A DNA stretch of 64,000 bases from Flaviaesturariibacter aridisoli (lineage in GTDB: Bacteria > Bacteroidota > Bacteroidia > Chitinophagales > Chitinophagaceae): NCBI RefSeq assembly GCF_004343705.1, contig NZ_SKFH01000007.1:1-64000 (forward strand), written 5' to 3'. A program made the position numbers and the translations under genes. How positions within the stretch are numbered: position 1 is the stretch's first letter; the number at the start of each line of letters is the position of its first letter. The notes beneath the pieces are model-generated. The model saw only the letters and a program-made list of their open reading frames with translations. It ran no database searches and had not been told where the DNA came from. This document shows positions 1 to 9,128 of the stretch, one piece after another.

Positions 1-24
1 ACTTCCGACTTTTTACTTTTTGTG

Positions 25-744
25 TTACCAGCCGCTGGCCAGCACATCAGCCAGGTGCATGGTTTTGATCGGGGCACCGCGGTGGTTGATATAGCCTTGC
101 AGGTGCATGAGGCAGGAAAGGTCGGTGGAGATTAGGTAGTCGGCACCGGTGGCGAGGGCATTCTCGACTTTTTGCTCGCCCATCCCTACCGAAATGGCTT
201 CGAACTTAACGGCGAACGTACCACCGAAGCCGCAGCAGGTTTCCACATCGGCGAGTTCGGTGAGCTCGAGGCCCTCCACGGCCATCAGTAGCCTGCGCGG
301 TTCTTCCTTGATATGGCACTCGCGGAGGCCGGCGCAGGAATCGTGGTAGGTGGCCTTGCCGGGCAGCTTCGCGCCGAATTCGGTGATGCCGAGCTGCTGC
401 ACAAGGAACTCACTCAGTTCGAAAATATTCTTGCTGATGGCCTGCACGCGGTGATGCAGCGAGGAATTGTCGAACAGCTTTCCATAGTAGTTGCGCACGA
501 AGCCCACACAGGAGGCGCTCGGTGCCACGATGGGCAACTCGGGATCGAAGTCGTTGAGAAACTTGCTGCACACGGCGCGGGCGTCGTCGAGGAAGCCGGC
601 GTTGAAGGCGGGCTGCCCGCAACACGTTTGCTGCGGGTTGTAGCGCACGGTGCAGCCCGCTTTCTCCAGCACCTTCACCATGTTGAAGGCAGTGTCCGGA
701 AAAAGCTGGTCTACGAAACAGGGAACAAAGAGTTGAACGGTCAT
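25..744 (-). CDS. (Fe-S)-binding CCG-domain protein, LutA/YkgE type
   Basis: The 239-residue protein has two cysteine-rich CCG modules: TCCGQPA near residues 40-46 and VETCCGFGG in the C-terminal half. This is the layout of LutA/GlcF-type subunits, which in other bacteria serve lactate or glycolate oxidation through Fe-S or heterodisulfide-reductase-like chemistry. The start at MTVQLF is chosen because the longer open frame upstream runs into ribH and is low-complexity Arg/Pro sequence. It lies 5 bp downstream of ribH and reads toward the window edge, so LutB/LutC partners, if any, would lie outside. The family is clear; the substrate is inferred. Confidence 0.85.
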   Translation of the reverse strand: MTVQLFVPCFVDQLFPDTAFNMVKVLEKAGCTVRYNPQQTCCGQPAFNAGFLDDARAVCSKFLNDFDPELPIVAPSASCVGFVRNYYGKLFDNSSLHHRVQAISKNIFELSEFLVQQLGITEFGAKLPGKATYHDSCAGLRECHIKEEPRRLLMAVEGLELTELADVETCCGFGGTFAVKFEAISVGMGEQKVENALATGADYLISTDLSCLMHLQGYINHRGAPIKTMHLADVLASGW

Positions 745-749
745 TCGTC

Positions 750-1244
750 TTACTTTTTGAGCCGGTGGCTCAGCTGGATCATCTTCAGGGCGGTAACGGC
801 GGCTTCTTCGCCCTTGTGGCCGTGAATGCCACCGGTGCGCTCGTCGGCCTGCTCCTGCGTGTTGACGGTAAGCACCCCGAAAATGGTGGGCACCGGCAGG
901 CGGAGGTTGAGTTGCGTTACGCCCATCGTCACGGCCTGGCACACGTATTCGAAGTGCGGCGTGTCGCCGCGGAGCACGCAGCCAAGGGTGATAAAAGCGG
1001 CGGGTCGGTCTTTTTTCTTGTGCTGCCTCCAGTAATGGCGGACGGCGAACGGAATTTCTACGGCCCCGGGCACCAGCAGCGTTTCGCTGCGGACCTGGTT
1101 GGCGGCCAGCACGCGCAACGCTCCTTCTTCCAGGGCATCAACGGTGGCGGCGTTCCATTCGGTCTTCACCAAAACAACGAGGGCATCCTGAAGCTCAGGG
1201 ATGCCCTCGAAATCCAGTAAGCGGCTGTCTTTGATATCGGCCAT
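750..1244 (-). CDS. ribH: 6,7-dimethyl-8-ribityllumazine synthase
   Basis: This enzyme condenses 5-amino-6-ribitylaminouracil with 3,4-dihydroxy-2-butanone 4-phosphate, the penultimate step of riboflavin synthesis. The 164-residue protein has the family's short single-domain length and its blocks VPGAVEIPF (substrate-binding loop), GCVLRGDTPHFEYV and the C-terminal ERTGGIHGHKGEEAA. It sits 6 bp downstream of a TPR gene and 5 bp upstream of the Fe-S protein gene, so it is probably cotranscribed with both. Confidence 0.97.
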   Translation of the reverse strand: MADIKDSRLLDFEGIPELQDALVVLVKTEWNAATVDALEEGALRVLAANQVRSETLLVPGAVEIPFAVRHYWRQHKKKDRPAAFITLGCVLRGDTPHFEYVCQAVTMGVTQLNLRLPVPTIFGVLTVNTQEQADERTGGIHGHKGEEAAVTALKMIQLSHRLKK

Positions 1245-1250
1245 GGAAAC

Positions 1251-1952
1251 TTACTTGTCTTCGGTATTGTATACACCCAGCTGGGCCAGGTATTTGTCGG
1301 CTTCGATGCCGCGCTGCGTGCGCGGGTATTTCGTTTTCAGCTCGCGGTACAGGTCGGTGGCTTCCTTGCTGTTGTTGAGCACGCGCTGTGCGAAGTAAGC
1401 GGCGGTGAACAGGTAGTCGGCCGAGTTGGCGTCGTCCTGCTCAAAGTGGTGGGCCGCCTTCTTGTAGCTGCTGAGGGCGTCGTTGTTTTTGCCTTGTTCG
1501 GCATAAGCGTCGCCGAGGAGCTTGTAGGCGCGGGCCTGCACCTGCGGGGCGTCGGTGGAGAAGTCGGACAGGAATTTGGCGGCCTTCGCGGCGTCGCCGA
1601 GCTGCAGGCTGATGGCGCCGGCATAGTAGTGGGCGAGCTCACCGGCCTTCGTACCGCTGTACTTGTCGGCGATCTTGGCAAAACCGGGGTTAACGCCGTC
1701 ACCATTGAGGGCCTTCTGCAGTGAGTCCATGCGGAAGTATTCTTCGGCGCGGAACGAAGCTTCGGCGGCCTTTACTTCGTTGGGCTCCTTGAACATTTTT
1801 TTATAGAGCAGGTAACCGCCCGCCAGCAGGATGATACCCAGACCGAGTATCATGATCAGCCGGTTGTTGCGGGTCCAGAAGTCTCTTGCACGATCCACCA
1901 CGATTTCGTGGTCTTCACGGGTTTGGGGCGTTACCGTTTTCGTTTCAGCCAT
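1251..1952 (-). CDS. membrane-anchored TPR protein
   Basis: This 233-residue protein has a polar N-terminus, one membrane helix at about residues 31-50, and then helical TPR-like repeats (ARAYKLLGDAYAEQGKNNDA and following). The topology resembles YfgM-type proteins, with a cytoplasmic N-terminus and an extracytoplasmic TPR domain that helps envelope protein folding. That function is inferred from architecture only. It precedes ribH in the same apparent operon. Confidence 0.8.
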   Translation of the reverse strand: MAETKTVTPQTREDHEIVVDRARDFWTRNNRLIMILGLGIILLAGGYLLYKKMFKEPNEVKAAEASFRAEEYFRMDSLQKALNGDGVNPGFAKIADKYSGTKAGELAHYYAGAISLQLGDAAKAAKFLSDFSTDAPQVQARAYKLLGDAYAEQGKNNDALSSYKKAAHHFEQDDANSADYLFTAAYFAQRVLNNSKEATDLYRELKTKYPRTQRGIEADKYLAQLGVYNTEDK

Positions 1953-1979
1953 TGTCGTAATGTTTAGAGTATGTTAGTT

Positions 1980-2975
1980 TTAGTCGGTGATGAACGGATA
2001 GTTCTGGTCTACGTAGATGTCTTTGTACACTTCGCTGTCATCGGGCCAGGGCGACTCCTCGGCGAATTTCACGCTTTCGGCCACGGCAGCGTCCACGCGC
2101 TCGTTGATCGCCTGGATCTCCTCGTCGGAAACGAGGTTGTTCTCTTTCATCGTGGCCAGCAGGGCGGTGATGGGATCCTTGCCTTTGAATTCTTCCACTT
2201 CTTCCTTTGTGCGGTATTTCTGCGGGTCGGAGATGGAGTGTCCTTTATAGCGGTAGGTTTTGATCTCGAGCAGCGTCGGGCCATCGCCTTCGCGGGCGCG
2301 CTTTACGGCGCGGCTCACGCCTTCGTGTACGGCTTCGGCGCTCATGCCGTCGATCACGTCGCTCGGCATTTCATAGGCGTCGGCCAGCTTGTAGATGTCC
2401 ACGATGTTGGAGGTACGCTTTACCGAGGTGCCCATCGCGTAGTTGTTGTTCTCGCAGATGAAGATCACGGGCAGCTTCCAGGTCATGGCCAGGTTGAAGG
2501 TCTCGTGCAGCATACCCTGGCGGGCAGCGCCGTCGCCGAAGTAGGCGAGGCACACGTTGTCGGTACCCTTGTATTTCTCGGCAAACGCCAGGCCGGCGCC
2601 GGTACCGATCTGGGCACCCACGATACCGTGGCCACCGTAGAAATGCTGTTCCTTGCCAAAGAAGTGCATCGAGCCACCCTTTCCCTTGGCATTGCCGGTG
2701 GCCTTGCCATAGAGTTCGGCCATGCAGGAATTGACGGAGATGCCCTTGGCGATGGCCAGGCCGTGGTCGCGGTACGCCGTGATGAACGGGTCCTCGGGAC
2801 GGGTAGCCGTCATGCAGCCGGCGGCAATCGCCTCCTGGCCCACGTAGGCATGGAAAAAGCCCCGGATCTTGCCTTCCATCTTGTATTTTTCCTCGGCCAT
2901 CAGCTCGAACTGGCGGATCAGCTGCATCAGTTCGTACCAGTACAGGTAGGTTTCTTTCGTGTATTTCGTCGACAC
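1980..2975 (-). CDS. pdhA: pyruvate dehydrogenase E1 component, alpha subunit
   Basis: The E1 alpha subunit binds thiamine diphosphate and decarboxylates pyruvate in the pyruvate dehydrogenase complex. The 331 residues show the ThDP motif beginning GDGAARQG and ending ICENNNYAMG, and the phosphorylation-loop-like segment YRYKGHSISDPQKYR. The start is GTG at 2973-2975; no in-frame ATG lies upstream and the N-terminus matches the family. E1 beta is not adjacent, so it must be encoded elsewhere. Confidence 0.96.
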   Translation of the reverse strand: MSTKYTKETYLYWYELMQLIRQFELMAEEKYKMEGKIRGFFHAYVGQEAIAAGCMTATRPEDPFITAYRDHGLAIAKGISVNSCMAELYGKATGNAKGKGGSMHFFGKEQHFYGGHGIVGAQIGTGAGLAFAEKYKGTDNVCLAYFGDGAARQGMLHETFNLAMTWKLPVIFICENNNYAMGTSVKRTSNIVDIYKLADAYEMPSDVIDGMSAEAVHEGVSRAVKRAREGDGPTLLEIKTYRYKGHSISDPQKYRTKEEVEEFKGKDPITALLATMKENNLVSDEEIQAINERVDAAVAESVKFAEESPWPDDSEVYKDIYVDQNYPFITD

Positions 2976-3167
2976 GGGTCCAATTTTGAAGCGCGAAAAT
3001 AAGACTTTCGGGGGAGTTTATCGGTTAATTGGTCGATTGGTTTATTGGTATCCGGCTCGCTGCCAAATCAAAATCCTAAAAACCTGATACCCAGAACGTA
3101 AAACCTATTACCTGTTCTCCTATTCTCCCTTTATCCCAATAACCCATTCACCTTACCTTCGACCACC

Positions 3168-4253
3168 TTGAGCCTGTTTGTCTCCGACATATCGCTGTTC
3201 CAGTTTAAAAATTACTTCCACCAGGAATTCCGCTTTACCGAACGGATCGTGGGCATCTGCGGGCGCAACGGGCGCGGCAAGACCAACCTGCTCGACGCGC
3301 TGCACTATCTCTGCTTCACCCGCAGCTATTTTACCCGGCTCGACCAGAACGTGCCGCAGCACGGTCACCAGGGCTTTCGCCTCGAAGGCCGCTTCCGGCT
3401 CAATGGCCGGGAGGAAAAAGCGGTTTGTGTACTCCGCGAAACCGGCCGTAAGGAATTTTCGGTCAACGACCAGGCCTACAGTCGCTTTTCGCAGCACATA
3501 GGACGCTACCCCTGCGTGGTCATCGCCCCGGACGATGTGCAGCTCATCATCGGAGGCTCCGAAGACCGCCGCAAGTTCCTCGACACGCTCCTCTCCCAGC
3601 TCGACAGCGCCTACCTGCAGCACCTCATTGCCTACAATAAGATCCTCCAGCAGCGGAATTCCTTCCTGAAAAACTACGGCGACGGGCCCAGCCGCGACCT
3701 GTCGGTGCTCGACGTGCTGGACGAGCAGCTGCTGGCTGAAGGAAATCCCCTTTTCAGCCGCCGGGAGCGCTTCCTTATCGGCTTCCTGGCCGACGTTAAG
3801 CATTTGTACAACGAGATCGCGCAGAATTACGAGCCGCTGCAGCTGCTTTACGACAGCGAGCTGCTTAGCAGCGAATTTGCGGAGCTGCTCCGCTTCAACC
3901 GCCCCAAAGACCTTGTCATCCAGCGAACGGCCTCCGGTATTCACCGCGACGACCTGCAATTCCTGATGGGCACGCAGCCCTTCAAGGCCATTGCCTCGCA
4001 GGGCCAGCGGAAGAGCCTGCTGTTCGCCCTCAAGCTGGCCGAGCTCGATGTGCTCAAGGCGGAGAAGCACCTCACCCCTCTTCTCCTCCTCGACGATGTG
4101 TTTGAAAAACTGGATGAAGAGCGCATCGGCAACCTCCTCAACCGGGTTTCTTCCGACGAAGACGCCCAGATCTTCATCACCGACACCAACTGCGGCCGGT
4201 TGACAAAGCAGCTGGAAGCGCTGAAACAGCCGTTCCAGATCATCGAACTATAG
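3168..4253 (+). CDS. recF: DNA replication/repair protein RecF
   Basis: RecF is an SMC-like ATPase that loads RecA at single-strand gaps. The 361-residue protein has Walker A GRNGRGKT at residues 32-39, an ABC-like signature in ASQGQRKSLLFALKLAE, and Walker B LLLLDDVFEKLD near the C-terminus. The start is TTG at 3168 because no in-frame ATG lies upstream and the N-terminus aligns with RecF. About 190 bp of low-complexity intergenic DNA precedes it, and a DUF721 gene follows, a common pairing in Bacteroidota. Confidence 0.96.
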   Translation: MSLFVSDISLFQFKNYFHQEFRFTERIVGICGRNGRGKTNLLDALHYLCFTRSYFTRLDQNVPQHGHQGFRLEGRFRLNGREEKAVCVLRETGRKEFSVNDQAYSRFSQHIGRYPCVVIAPDDVQLIIGGSEDRRKFLDTLLSQLDSAYLQHLIAYNKILQQRNSFLKNYGDGPSRDLSVLDVLDEQLLAEGNPLFSRRERFLIGFLADVKHLYNEIAQNYEPLQLLYDSELLSSEFAELLRFNRPKDLVIQRTASGIHRDDLQFLMGTQPFKAIASQGQRKSLLFALKLAELDVLKAEKHLTPLLLLDDVFEKLDEERIGNLLNRVSSDEDAQIFITDTNCGRLTKQLEALKQPFQIIEL

Positions 4254-4318
4254 GGAAGTTTGTGGTTTGCAGTCTGTAGTTTGAAGTTGGCTAAAGCTTG
4301 CCAGCCTGCTGAGAATCG

Positions 4319-4326
4319 TATCTTTG
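4319..4326 (+). promoter_or_regulatory. Bacteroidota -7 promoter element (TATCTTTG) for the DUF721 gene
   Basis: An exact TAnnTTTG match lies 57 bp upstream of the DUF721 start, inside the recF-DUF721 gap. It would give this gene its own promoter besides read-through from recF. Confidence 0.55.
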
Positions 4327-4383
4327 TCTACGCCGCATCGCGGAACAACAAACCACCAACCTACAAACTACAAACGGCTTTTT

Positions 4384-4665
4384 ATGGCGCAATACTCCCT
4401 CGGCGACGCGATCCAGAAGTTTTTGCAGGGCAGCCGCCTCAAGGGCGAGATCCAGGCCCTGCAGATCGGCGACGTGTGGGCGGAGCTCATGGGCAAGACC
4501 ATCGCCAAGTACACCGACCGGATCGCCATCATCAATGGCACGCTCTTCATCACCACGCACGTGGCACCGCTGAAGCAGGAACTCTCCTACCAGAAGGAAA
4601 AAATAAAGCTTCGCGTGAACGAAGCTTTGGGAGATGCGGTGGTTAAAGAAGTGGTGATTCAGTAA
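4384..4665 (+). CDS. DUF721 (DciA-like) protein
   Basis: The 93-residue protein carries a DUF721 domain (VWAELMGKTIAKYTDRIAI and HVAPLKQELSYQKEKI are typical). DUF721 includes DciA, which helps load replicative helicase in many bacteria; that role here is inferred. The ATG at 4384 is preferred over an upstream in-frame ATG whose extra 20 residues are translated intergenic repeat. Its last 7 bp overlap the end of the convergent CBS gene. Confidence 0.85.
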   Translation: MAQYSLGDAIQKFLQGSRLKGEIQALQIGDVWAELMGKTIAKYTDRIAIINGTLFITTHVAPLKQELSYQKEKIKLRVNEALGDAVVKEVVIQ

Positions 4666-5099
4666 CTCCAGGTATACAATTCAGAAGCATTTTCTTCCTC
4701 GAAGAAATTGCGGCGCTTCGACAGTGCCTGTTTCATCAGGTCGTGCGAAGAAACGACACCCTTGAAGTTGAAGCGGTCGTAGATGGCTACGTGGCGTACG
4801 TTGTAGCGCTCCATCAGCTGCATGCAATACTCGAGCGTATCGTTCGTGGTGGCCACCGGCAGGTACGTGCTCATGAATTCTTTCACGGTTGCGTGCTCGA
4901 GCTCGCCCGAGCGGTACAGCACTTTTTCGGCAATGTCGTGCTCGGTCAGGATGCCCATGAACCGCTCCTCATCCAGCACGATGAGATAATCGACGTTTTC
5001 GCAATGCATCTGGTGCAGGGCTTCGGTGATTTTACGGCGGGAGGAGGTAGAGTTGAATTGGGGATACTTGTGACGAAGCACATCTGCTACTTTTTCCAT
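4659..5099 (-). CDS. CBS-domain protein
   Basis: This 146-residue protein is a tandem CBS pair (Bateman module), with blocks DYLIVLDEERFMGILTEHDI and RHVAIYDRFNFKGVVSSHDLM. Such modules usually bind adenine nucleotides and act as energy or ligand sensors. No catalytic domain is attached, so its target is unknown. It overlaps the DUF721 gene by 7 bp tail to tail. Confidence 0.88.
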   Translation of the reverse strand: MEKVADVLRHKYPQFNSTSSRRKITEALHQMHCENVDYLIVLDEERFMGILTEHDIAEKVLYRSGELEHATVKEFMSTYLPVATTNDTLEYCMQLMERYNVRHVAIYDRFNFKGVVSSHDLMKQALSKRRNFFEEENASELYTWSY

Positions 5100-5216
5100 G
5101 GTTAAGGGTTTTAAGGGTGAATCCCTTGGGTGGGTTTTGGGTGAAACGTATGGTCCCGGTAAAATTAAAACTCTTTGTTATACGATTCGACGTTTGTGTA
5201 CTTCGGACACGCCGAA

Positions 5217-6263
5217 TTACCGGATGCGCACCCTCGGATCGACGATACCGTAGAGCAGGTCGGCAAGTACATTGATGAGAATGAAAAAGGTAGCCGACAG
5301 CAGCACCGAGCCCATCACAACCGGGAAGTCGAGCTTCTCCAGCGCATCCACAGTCAGCTTCCCGATGCCCTGCCAGCCGAAGATGTATTCAATGAAAAAG
5401 GCGCCGGCGAGCAGCTCGGCAAACCAGCCCGTAACGGCCGTGATGACGGGGTTGAGCGCATTGGGCAGCGCGTGCCGCCAGAGCACGGCGCGGCGCGTTA
5501 GTCCCTTCGCATAGGCGGTGCGGATATAATCCTGCTGCAGCACGTCGAGCATCGCGCTGCGCGTGAGCTGCGTGATGATGGCCAGCGGTCGGATGCCGAG
5601 CGTCAGGGCGGGGAGAATGAGGTTTTGAAGGGTGAGGCGCCGGTGCCCTTGCATGTCGGTCATGAACCAGCTGCCGGTCAGCGATAAACCCGTCCAGCCG
5701 CTGAGCAAAAAGCCAAATACATAGGCAATGATGATGCCCATAAAAAACGAGGGCGCTGAAATGCCGAGTATGGATCCGCCGATGGCGGCACTGTCGGCCC
5801 AGGAGCCTTTGCGTACCGCCGCCAGCATCCCCAGCGGCACCCCGAGCAACACGGCAAGTGTCATGGCGGAAAAAGCCAGCAGCAACGTTCCGGGCAATGC
5901 TTCCAGCAGCATTTCGCCCACGGGCCGCTTGGTCTGGTACGAGCGGCGCAGGTAAGGGGTCTTCAGCACGAGGCAGCGCGCGCCGCCGATGGCAATGCCC
6001 CCGACCTGCCGGGCCTGCCAGTCGCTCCTTGTATAAATACTGACGGGCGACACGTCGTTGAGGTAGTGCAGGAATTGTTGCGGCCGCGGCTGGTCGAGGT
6101 ACAATTCTTTGCGGATGGCCGCCTCCGTGGCCGCGTTGCCGGTTTGCCCGAGCACGAGCCGCGCAGGGTCGCCAAACCCCTGGAACAGCACGAACACCAG
6201 CACCACCACGCCCAGCAGCACGAGCACACCGTTGAACAGCTTTTTCAGGAAATAGGGGAGCAT
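5217..6263 (-). CDS. ABC transporter permease, DppB/OppB family
   Basis: The 348-residue membrane protein has the DppB/OppB layout: an N-terminal membrane helix, an extracytoplasmic loop, then a block of helices with the EAA-like motif DYIRTAYAKGLTRRAVLWRHALPNAL that contacts the ATPase. It would be one permease of a peptide or nickel importer. No partner permease, ATPase or binding protein is adjacent. The start MLPYFLKKLF at 6263 is chosen because the upstream in-frame codons are the repetitive tgagtaca tandem. Confidence 0.9.
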   Translation of the reverse strand: MLPYFLKKLFNGVLVLLGVVVLVFVLFQGFGDPARLVLGQTGNAATEAAIRKELYLDQPRPQQFLHYLNDVSPVSIYTRSDWQARQVGGIAIGGARCLVLKTPYLRRSYQTKRPVGEMLLEALPGTLLLAFSAMTLAVLLGVPLGMLAAVRKGSWADSAAIGGSILGISAPSFFMGIIIAYVFGFLLSGWTGLSLTGSWFMTDMQGHRRLTLQNLILPALTLGIRPLAIITQLTRSAMLDVLQQDYIRTAYAKGLTRRAVLWRHALPNALNPVITAVTGWFAELLAGAFFIEYIFGWQGIGKLTVDALEKLDFPVVMGSVLLSATFFILINVLADLLYGIVDPRVRIR

Positions 6264-6289
6264 ACAGAAAGATAAGAAGAGGGTAGAAT

Positions 6290-6377
6290 AAATGAGTACA
6301 TGAGTACATGAATACATGATTACATGAGGTAAGAAATATTACCTCACTTCACCTTTCATGTACGCATGTATTCATTT
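6290..6377. repeat. nested inverted repeat between two leftward genes
   Basis: The outer arms, 6290-6312 and 6355-6377, are about 23 nt and match as reverse complements with two mismatches. They are built from tandem copies of a gagtacat-like word. Inside lies a perfect 7-bp hairpin, gaggtaa/ttacctc, at 6326-6345. The structure occupies the gap between the DoxX gene and the permease and may end or attenuate leftward transcription. Confidence 0.65.
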
Positions 6378-6388
6378 GCTCCTGTAAT

Positions 6389-7537
6389 CTACAACCTGTT
6401 CAGGATGCGGTCGGCCTTCGGGGCGGCGGCTTTATCGCGGATAGTTCCCTTTTCCACCAGCATCACCGTCGGGTTGGCGCGGGCGGCGGTTTTGACGGCG
6501 GTGTTGTCGCAACTCAGGAACACCACTTCCGGGAGCCCCGCGCTGTTGAACAGCACCTTGCCCTGCGCCACCTGCGGCGTGACCACGAACAGCGGAACGT
6601 TCTTGCTCCGCGCCTGTGCATACCAGTTGCGGAAGGCGGGCATCCACTTATTCAATTCTTTGAAATCAAGCGCAAACACGAGGACAGCTTTCGGTTCGGC
6701 CAGCACCTGTTCGGTCACGTCGCCGGCATCGGAGGTGAGCGAGAAGCCTTTGATCGGCGCTTCGGCATTGCCTTTGCGCACGAGGGTCTGTTCGCGGTCG
6801 ATGAACTTGTAGGAAGCGAGATCGGACGGGAATTCACTGATCCCGAACGAGTACCGCTTGCCATCTTTTTCATAAATGAATTTCATCGCAAAGGAGTCCG
6901 GAACCGCTCCCGCGGGGATCTTCATCCCTTCCGGGATGTTCTTGCCCACCTTGTAGGGCAGGCAGTCCACCGCAGGCAGGAAGCGAAGCATGTACCACTG
7001 GAACACGAAGCTGAATACAATGCTTAGAAGAAACAGCATCCGGTTGGCGCGGTGAGAGAACAGCGGCTGAATGTAGCGCTGGAATACGATCAGCCAACCG
7101 ATCATCAGCACAAGGGCCACGTCTTTGAGGAAGGACGCCAACGGTGTTATGGGCAGGCAGTCGCCGAAGCAGCCGCAGCTGCGGAACTTACCCGACAGGA
7201 AAGCATAGGCCGTAAGAAACGTAAAGAACACGATCAGCAGCGCCAACCCATTGAGCACCCAGCGGCGCCACAACCCCAGGAGCAGCGCCACGCCGGCCAC
7301 GATCTCCAGCGCGATCATCAGCACCGACAAAGCGAGGGAATGCCCGTGCAGGTACTGGAACAGGCGGATAAGCGCGTCCTTCGCGAAGAAGGAACCAGCC
7401 TGCAGCGAGGTATTCCAGACCTCGAAGAATTCTTCCATCTTGTAGCCGAGGCCCAGCGGATCGTTGGCTTTTACGAGTCCCGAGACGATAAAGAGCACGC
7501 CGACGAGGATGCGGATGACATTGGTGACGGTTCTCAT
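6389..7537 (-). CDS. DoxX/MauE-like membrane protein (BT_3928-type)
   Basis: This 382-residue protein begins with a four-helix DoxX-like domain (VGVLFIVSGLVKANDPLG, residues about 10-30, and the cysteine pair in FRSCGCFGDCLP). The C-terminal half is soluble and extracytoplasmic. Bacteroidota DoxX proteins of this layout resemble MauE-type redox-associated membrane proteins; the reaction is unknown. It starts 12 bp downstream of the DUF1599 gene, so the two are probably cotranscribed. Confidence 0.82.
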   Translation of the reverse strand: MRTVTNVIRILVGVLFIVSGLVKANDPLGLGYKMEEFFEVWNTSLQAGSFFAKDALIRLFQYLHGHSLALSVLMIALEIVAGVALLLGLWRRWVLNGLALLIVFFTFLTAYAFLSGKFRSCGCFGDCLPITPLASFLKDVALVLMIGWLIVFQRYIQPLFSHRANRMLFLLSIVFSFVFQWYMLRFLPAVDCLPYKVGKNIPEGMKIPAGAVPDSFAMKFIYEKDGKRYSFGISEFPSDLASYKFIDREQTLVRKGNAEAPIKGFSLTSDAGDVTEQVLAEPKAVLVFALDFKELNKWMPAFRNWYAQARSKNVPLFVVTPQVAQGKVLFNSAGLPEVVFLSCDNTAVKTAARANPTVMLVEKGTIRDKAAAPKADRILNRL

Positions 7538-7549
7538 GGTGGTGGCAGC

Positions 7550-8113
7550 TTAAGCGTTGGTATCGCCGCTCAGGATGAGGGCGAAGACCGCGTAGTTCAG
7601 GATGTCGTTGTAGTTGGCGTCGATGCCCTCACTGACGAGGGTTTGTCCCTTGTTGGCGAGAATCTGGCGGATGCGCGCGAGCTTCATCAGGATCAGGTCC
7701 ACGAAGCTTTCCTGCGACATGCTGCGCCAGGCTTCGCCGTAGTCGTGGTTCTTGTCCAGCATCAGGTCGCGGGCGGTTTGCACGGCGCGGTCGTAGTACT
7801 GCAGCGTGGGGTCCACGGGCAACTCCTCGGCCGCATCTTCGGGCAGCTGCAGCTGGATGAGACCGATGACGGCGTAGTTGGCGATGCCTACGAATTCACT
7901 CCGCATATCGTCGCCGATGCGCTGCGTGCCTTTCTCCTGTATGGTGCGGATCCGCTGCGCTTTGATGTAGATCTGGTCGACGATGGAGATGGGCCGCAGC
8001 ACGCGCCAGGCCGTTCCATAGTCGCTGGTCTTTTTGGCAAACAGGTCGCGGCAGGCCCCGATCACTGCATCATACTGCGCCGATGTGCGCTCCGCTCCTT
8101 GCGTGAGATTCAT
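7550..8113 (-). CDS. DUF1599 protein (two tandem repeats)
   Basis: The 187-residue protein is an internal duplication. Each half has a [L/M][F/L]xKxxDYGxAWR block followed by helices (LFAKKTSDYGTAWRV, then MLDKNHDYGEAWRS). This is DUF1599, linked by comparative genomics to nucleotide-modification enzymes, but no reaction is established to my knowledge. It is divergent from folP with a 40-bp shared upstream region. Confidence 0.85.
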   Translation of the reverse strand: MNLTQGAERTSAQYDAVIGACRDLFAKKTSDYGTAWRVLRPISIVDQIYIKAQRIRTIQEKGTQRIGDDMRSEFVGIANYAVIGLIQLQLPEDAAEELPVDPTLQYYDRAVQTARDLMLDKNHDYGEAWRSMSQESFVDLILMKLARIRQILANKGQTLVSEGIDANYNDILNYAVFALILSGDTNA

Positions 8114-8153
8114 GTGCTGGTAAGTATTACTTTAGCTCCAAAAGTAAGTAAAC

Positions 8154-9038
8154 GTGAGCCGTGAACCGTCAGCCGTGAGCGGGCATTCCGAAAGCCCGGT
8201 GCCGCCTCTTACCGTCAATGCCCGCGGACGCCTTCTCCGGCTCGAAGGCCCGTCCGTGCTGGGCATCCTGAACGTCACGCCCGATTCCTTTTTCAGTGGC
8301 AGCCGCGTGGCTGCCCCCGACGACCTGTTGCGCCGCGCGGAGGGCATGCTGGCCGACGGCGCCTGGATGCTCGATATCGGCGGCCAAAGTACCCGCCCGG
8401 GCAGCGAACGGGTGGATGCCGATGAGGAACAGCGCCGTGTGCTCCCTGCGATTGAGGCGATCCTGAAGCGCTTCCCGGAGGCGCTGATCTCCATCGACAC
8501 CTTTTATGCCTCCGTAGCCCGCGCGGCCGTGGAAGCAGGCGCCATGCTGGTCAACGACGTCAGCGCCGGCAGCATCGACCCGGAACTGCTGTCCACGGTG
8601 GCCGGTCTCCGCGTGCCTTATGTGCTGATGCACCGCCGCGGCGACCCGCAAACAATGCAGGGGCTTACGCAATACAACGACGTGCTGACCGAAGTGTTTG
8701 ACGACCTCAATTTCCGGCTCCGGGAACTGCGTGCCTGCGGCATCAACGACGTGCTGATCGACCCCGGTTTTGGCTTCGCCAAGACCGCGGCGCACAACTT
8801 CCGGCTGCTGCAACAACTCTCCTTCTTCCACGAGCTCGGTTGCCCGCTGCTCGTGGGCATTTCCCGAAAAGCTACCGTGTACCGCACGCTTGGCGTTACA
8901 CCGGAGGAAGCACTCAACGGCAGCACGGTACTCCACACGCTCGCCCTGCAGGGCGGCGCGCAACTGTTGCGCGTGCACGACGTCCGCGAAGCCGTGGAAG
9001 CGATCAAGCTATTCACCGCCGTTCAATCCGCTTCCTGA
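8154..9038 (+). CDS. folP: dihydropteroate synthase
   Basis: FolP condenses 6-hydroxymethyl-dihydropterin pyrophosphate with p-aminobenzoate in folate synthesis. Family blocks are LGILNVTPDSF, DIGGQSTRPGSE, NDVSAG, YVLMHRRGDPQTM, DPGFGFAKT and a C-terminal RVHDVREAVEAI. No ATG fits. GTG codons at 8154, 8175 and 8199 are all possible, because the first 28 or so residues come from a repetitive gtgagccgtga tract and do not look like the family. The given start is the longest. Confidence 0.94.
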   Translation: MSREPSAVSGHSESPVPPLTVNARGRLLRLEGPSVLGILNVTPDSFFSGSRVAAPDDLLRRAEGMLADGAWMLDIGGQSTRPGSERVDADEEQRRVLPAIEAILKRFPEALISIDTFYASVARAAVEAGAMLVNDVSAGSIDPELLSTVAGLRVPYVLMHRRGDPQTMQGLTQYNDVLTEVFDDLNFRLRELRACGINDVLIDPGFGFAKTAAHNFRLLQQLSFFHELGCPLLVGISRKATVYRTLGVTPEEALNGSTVLHTLALQGGAQLLRVHDVREAVEAIKLFTAVQSAS

Positions 9039-9094
9039 CCCTTTGCATTGACCGCCGTTATCAAATAAATATTATTCAATCTTCATTATTCAAT

Positions 9095-9127
9095 AAAAAA
9101 GCCCCCGCCTGAGGCGGGGGCTTTTTT
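9095..9127. terminator. bidirectional terminator between folP and the FKBP gene
   Basis: A GC-rich stem (agcccccgcc/ggcgggggct) has A and T runs on both sides, so it can end both convergent genes. Confidence 0.92.
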
Positions 9128-9128
9128 A

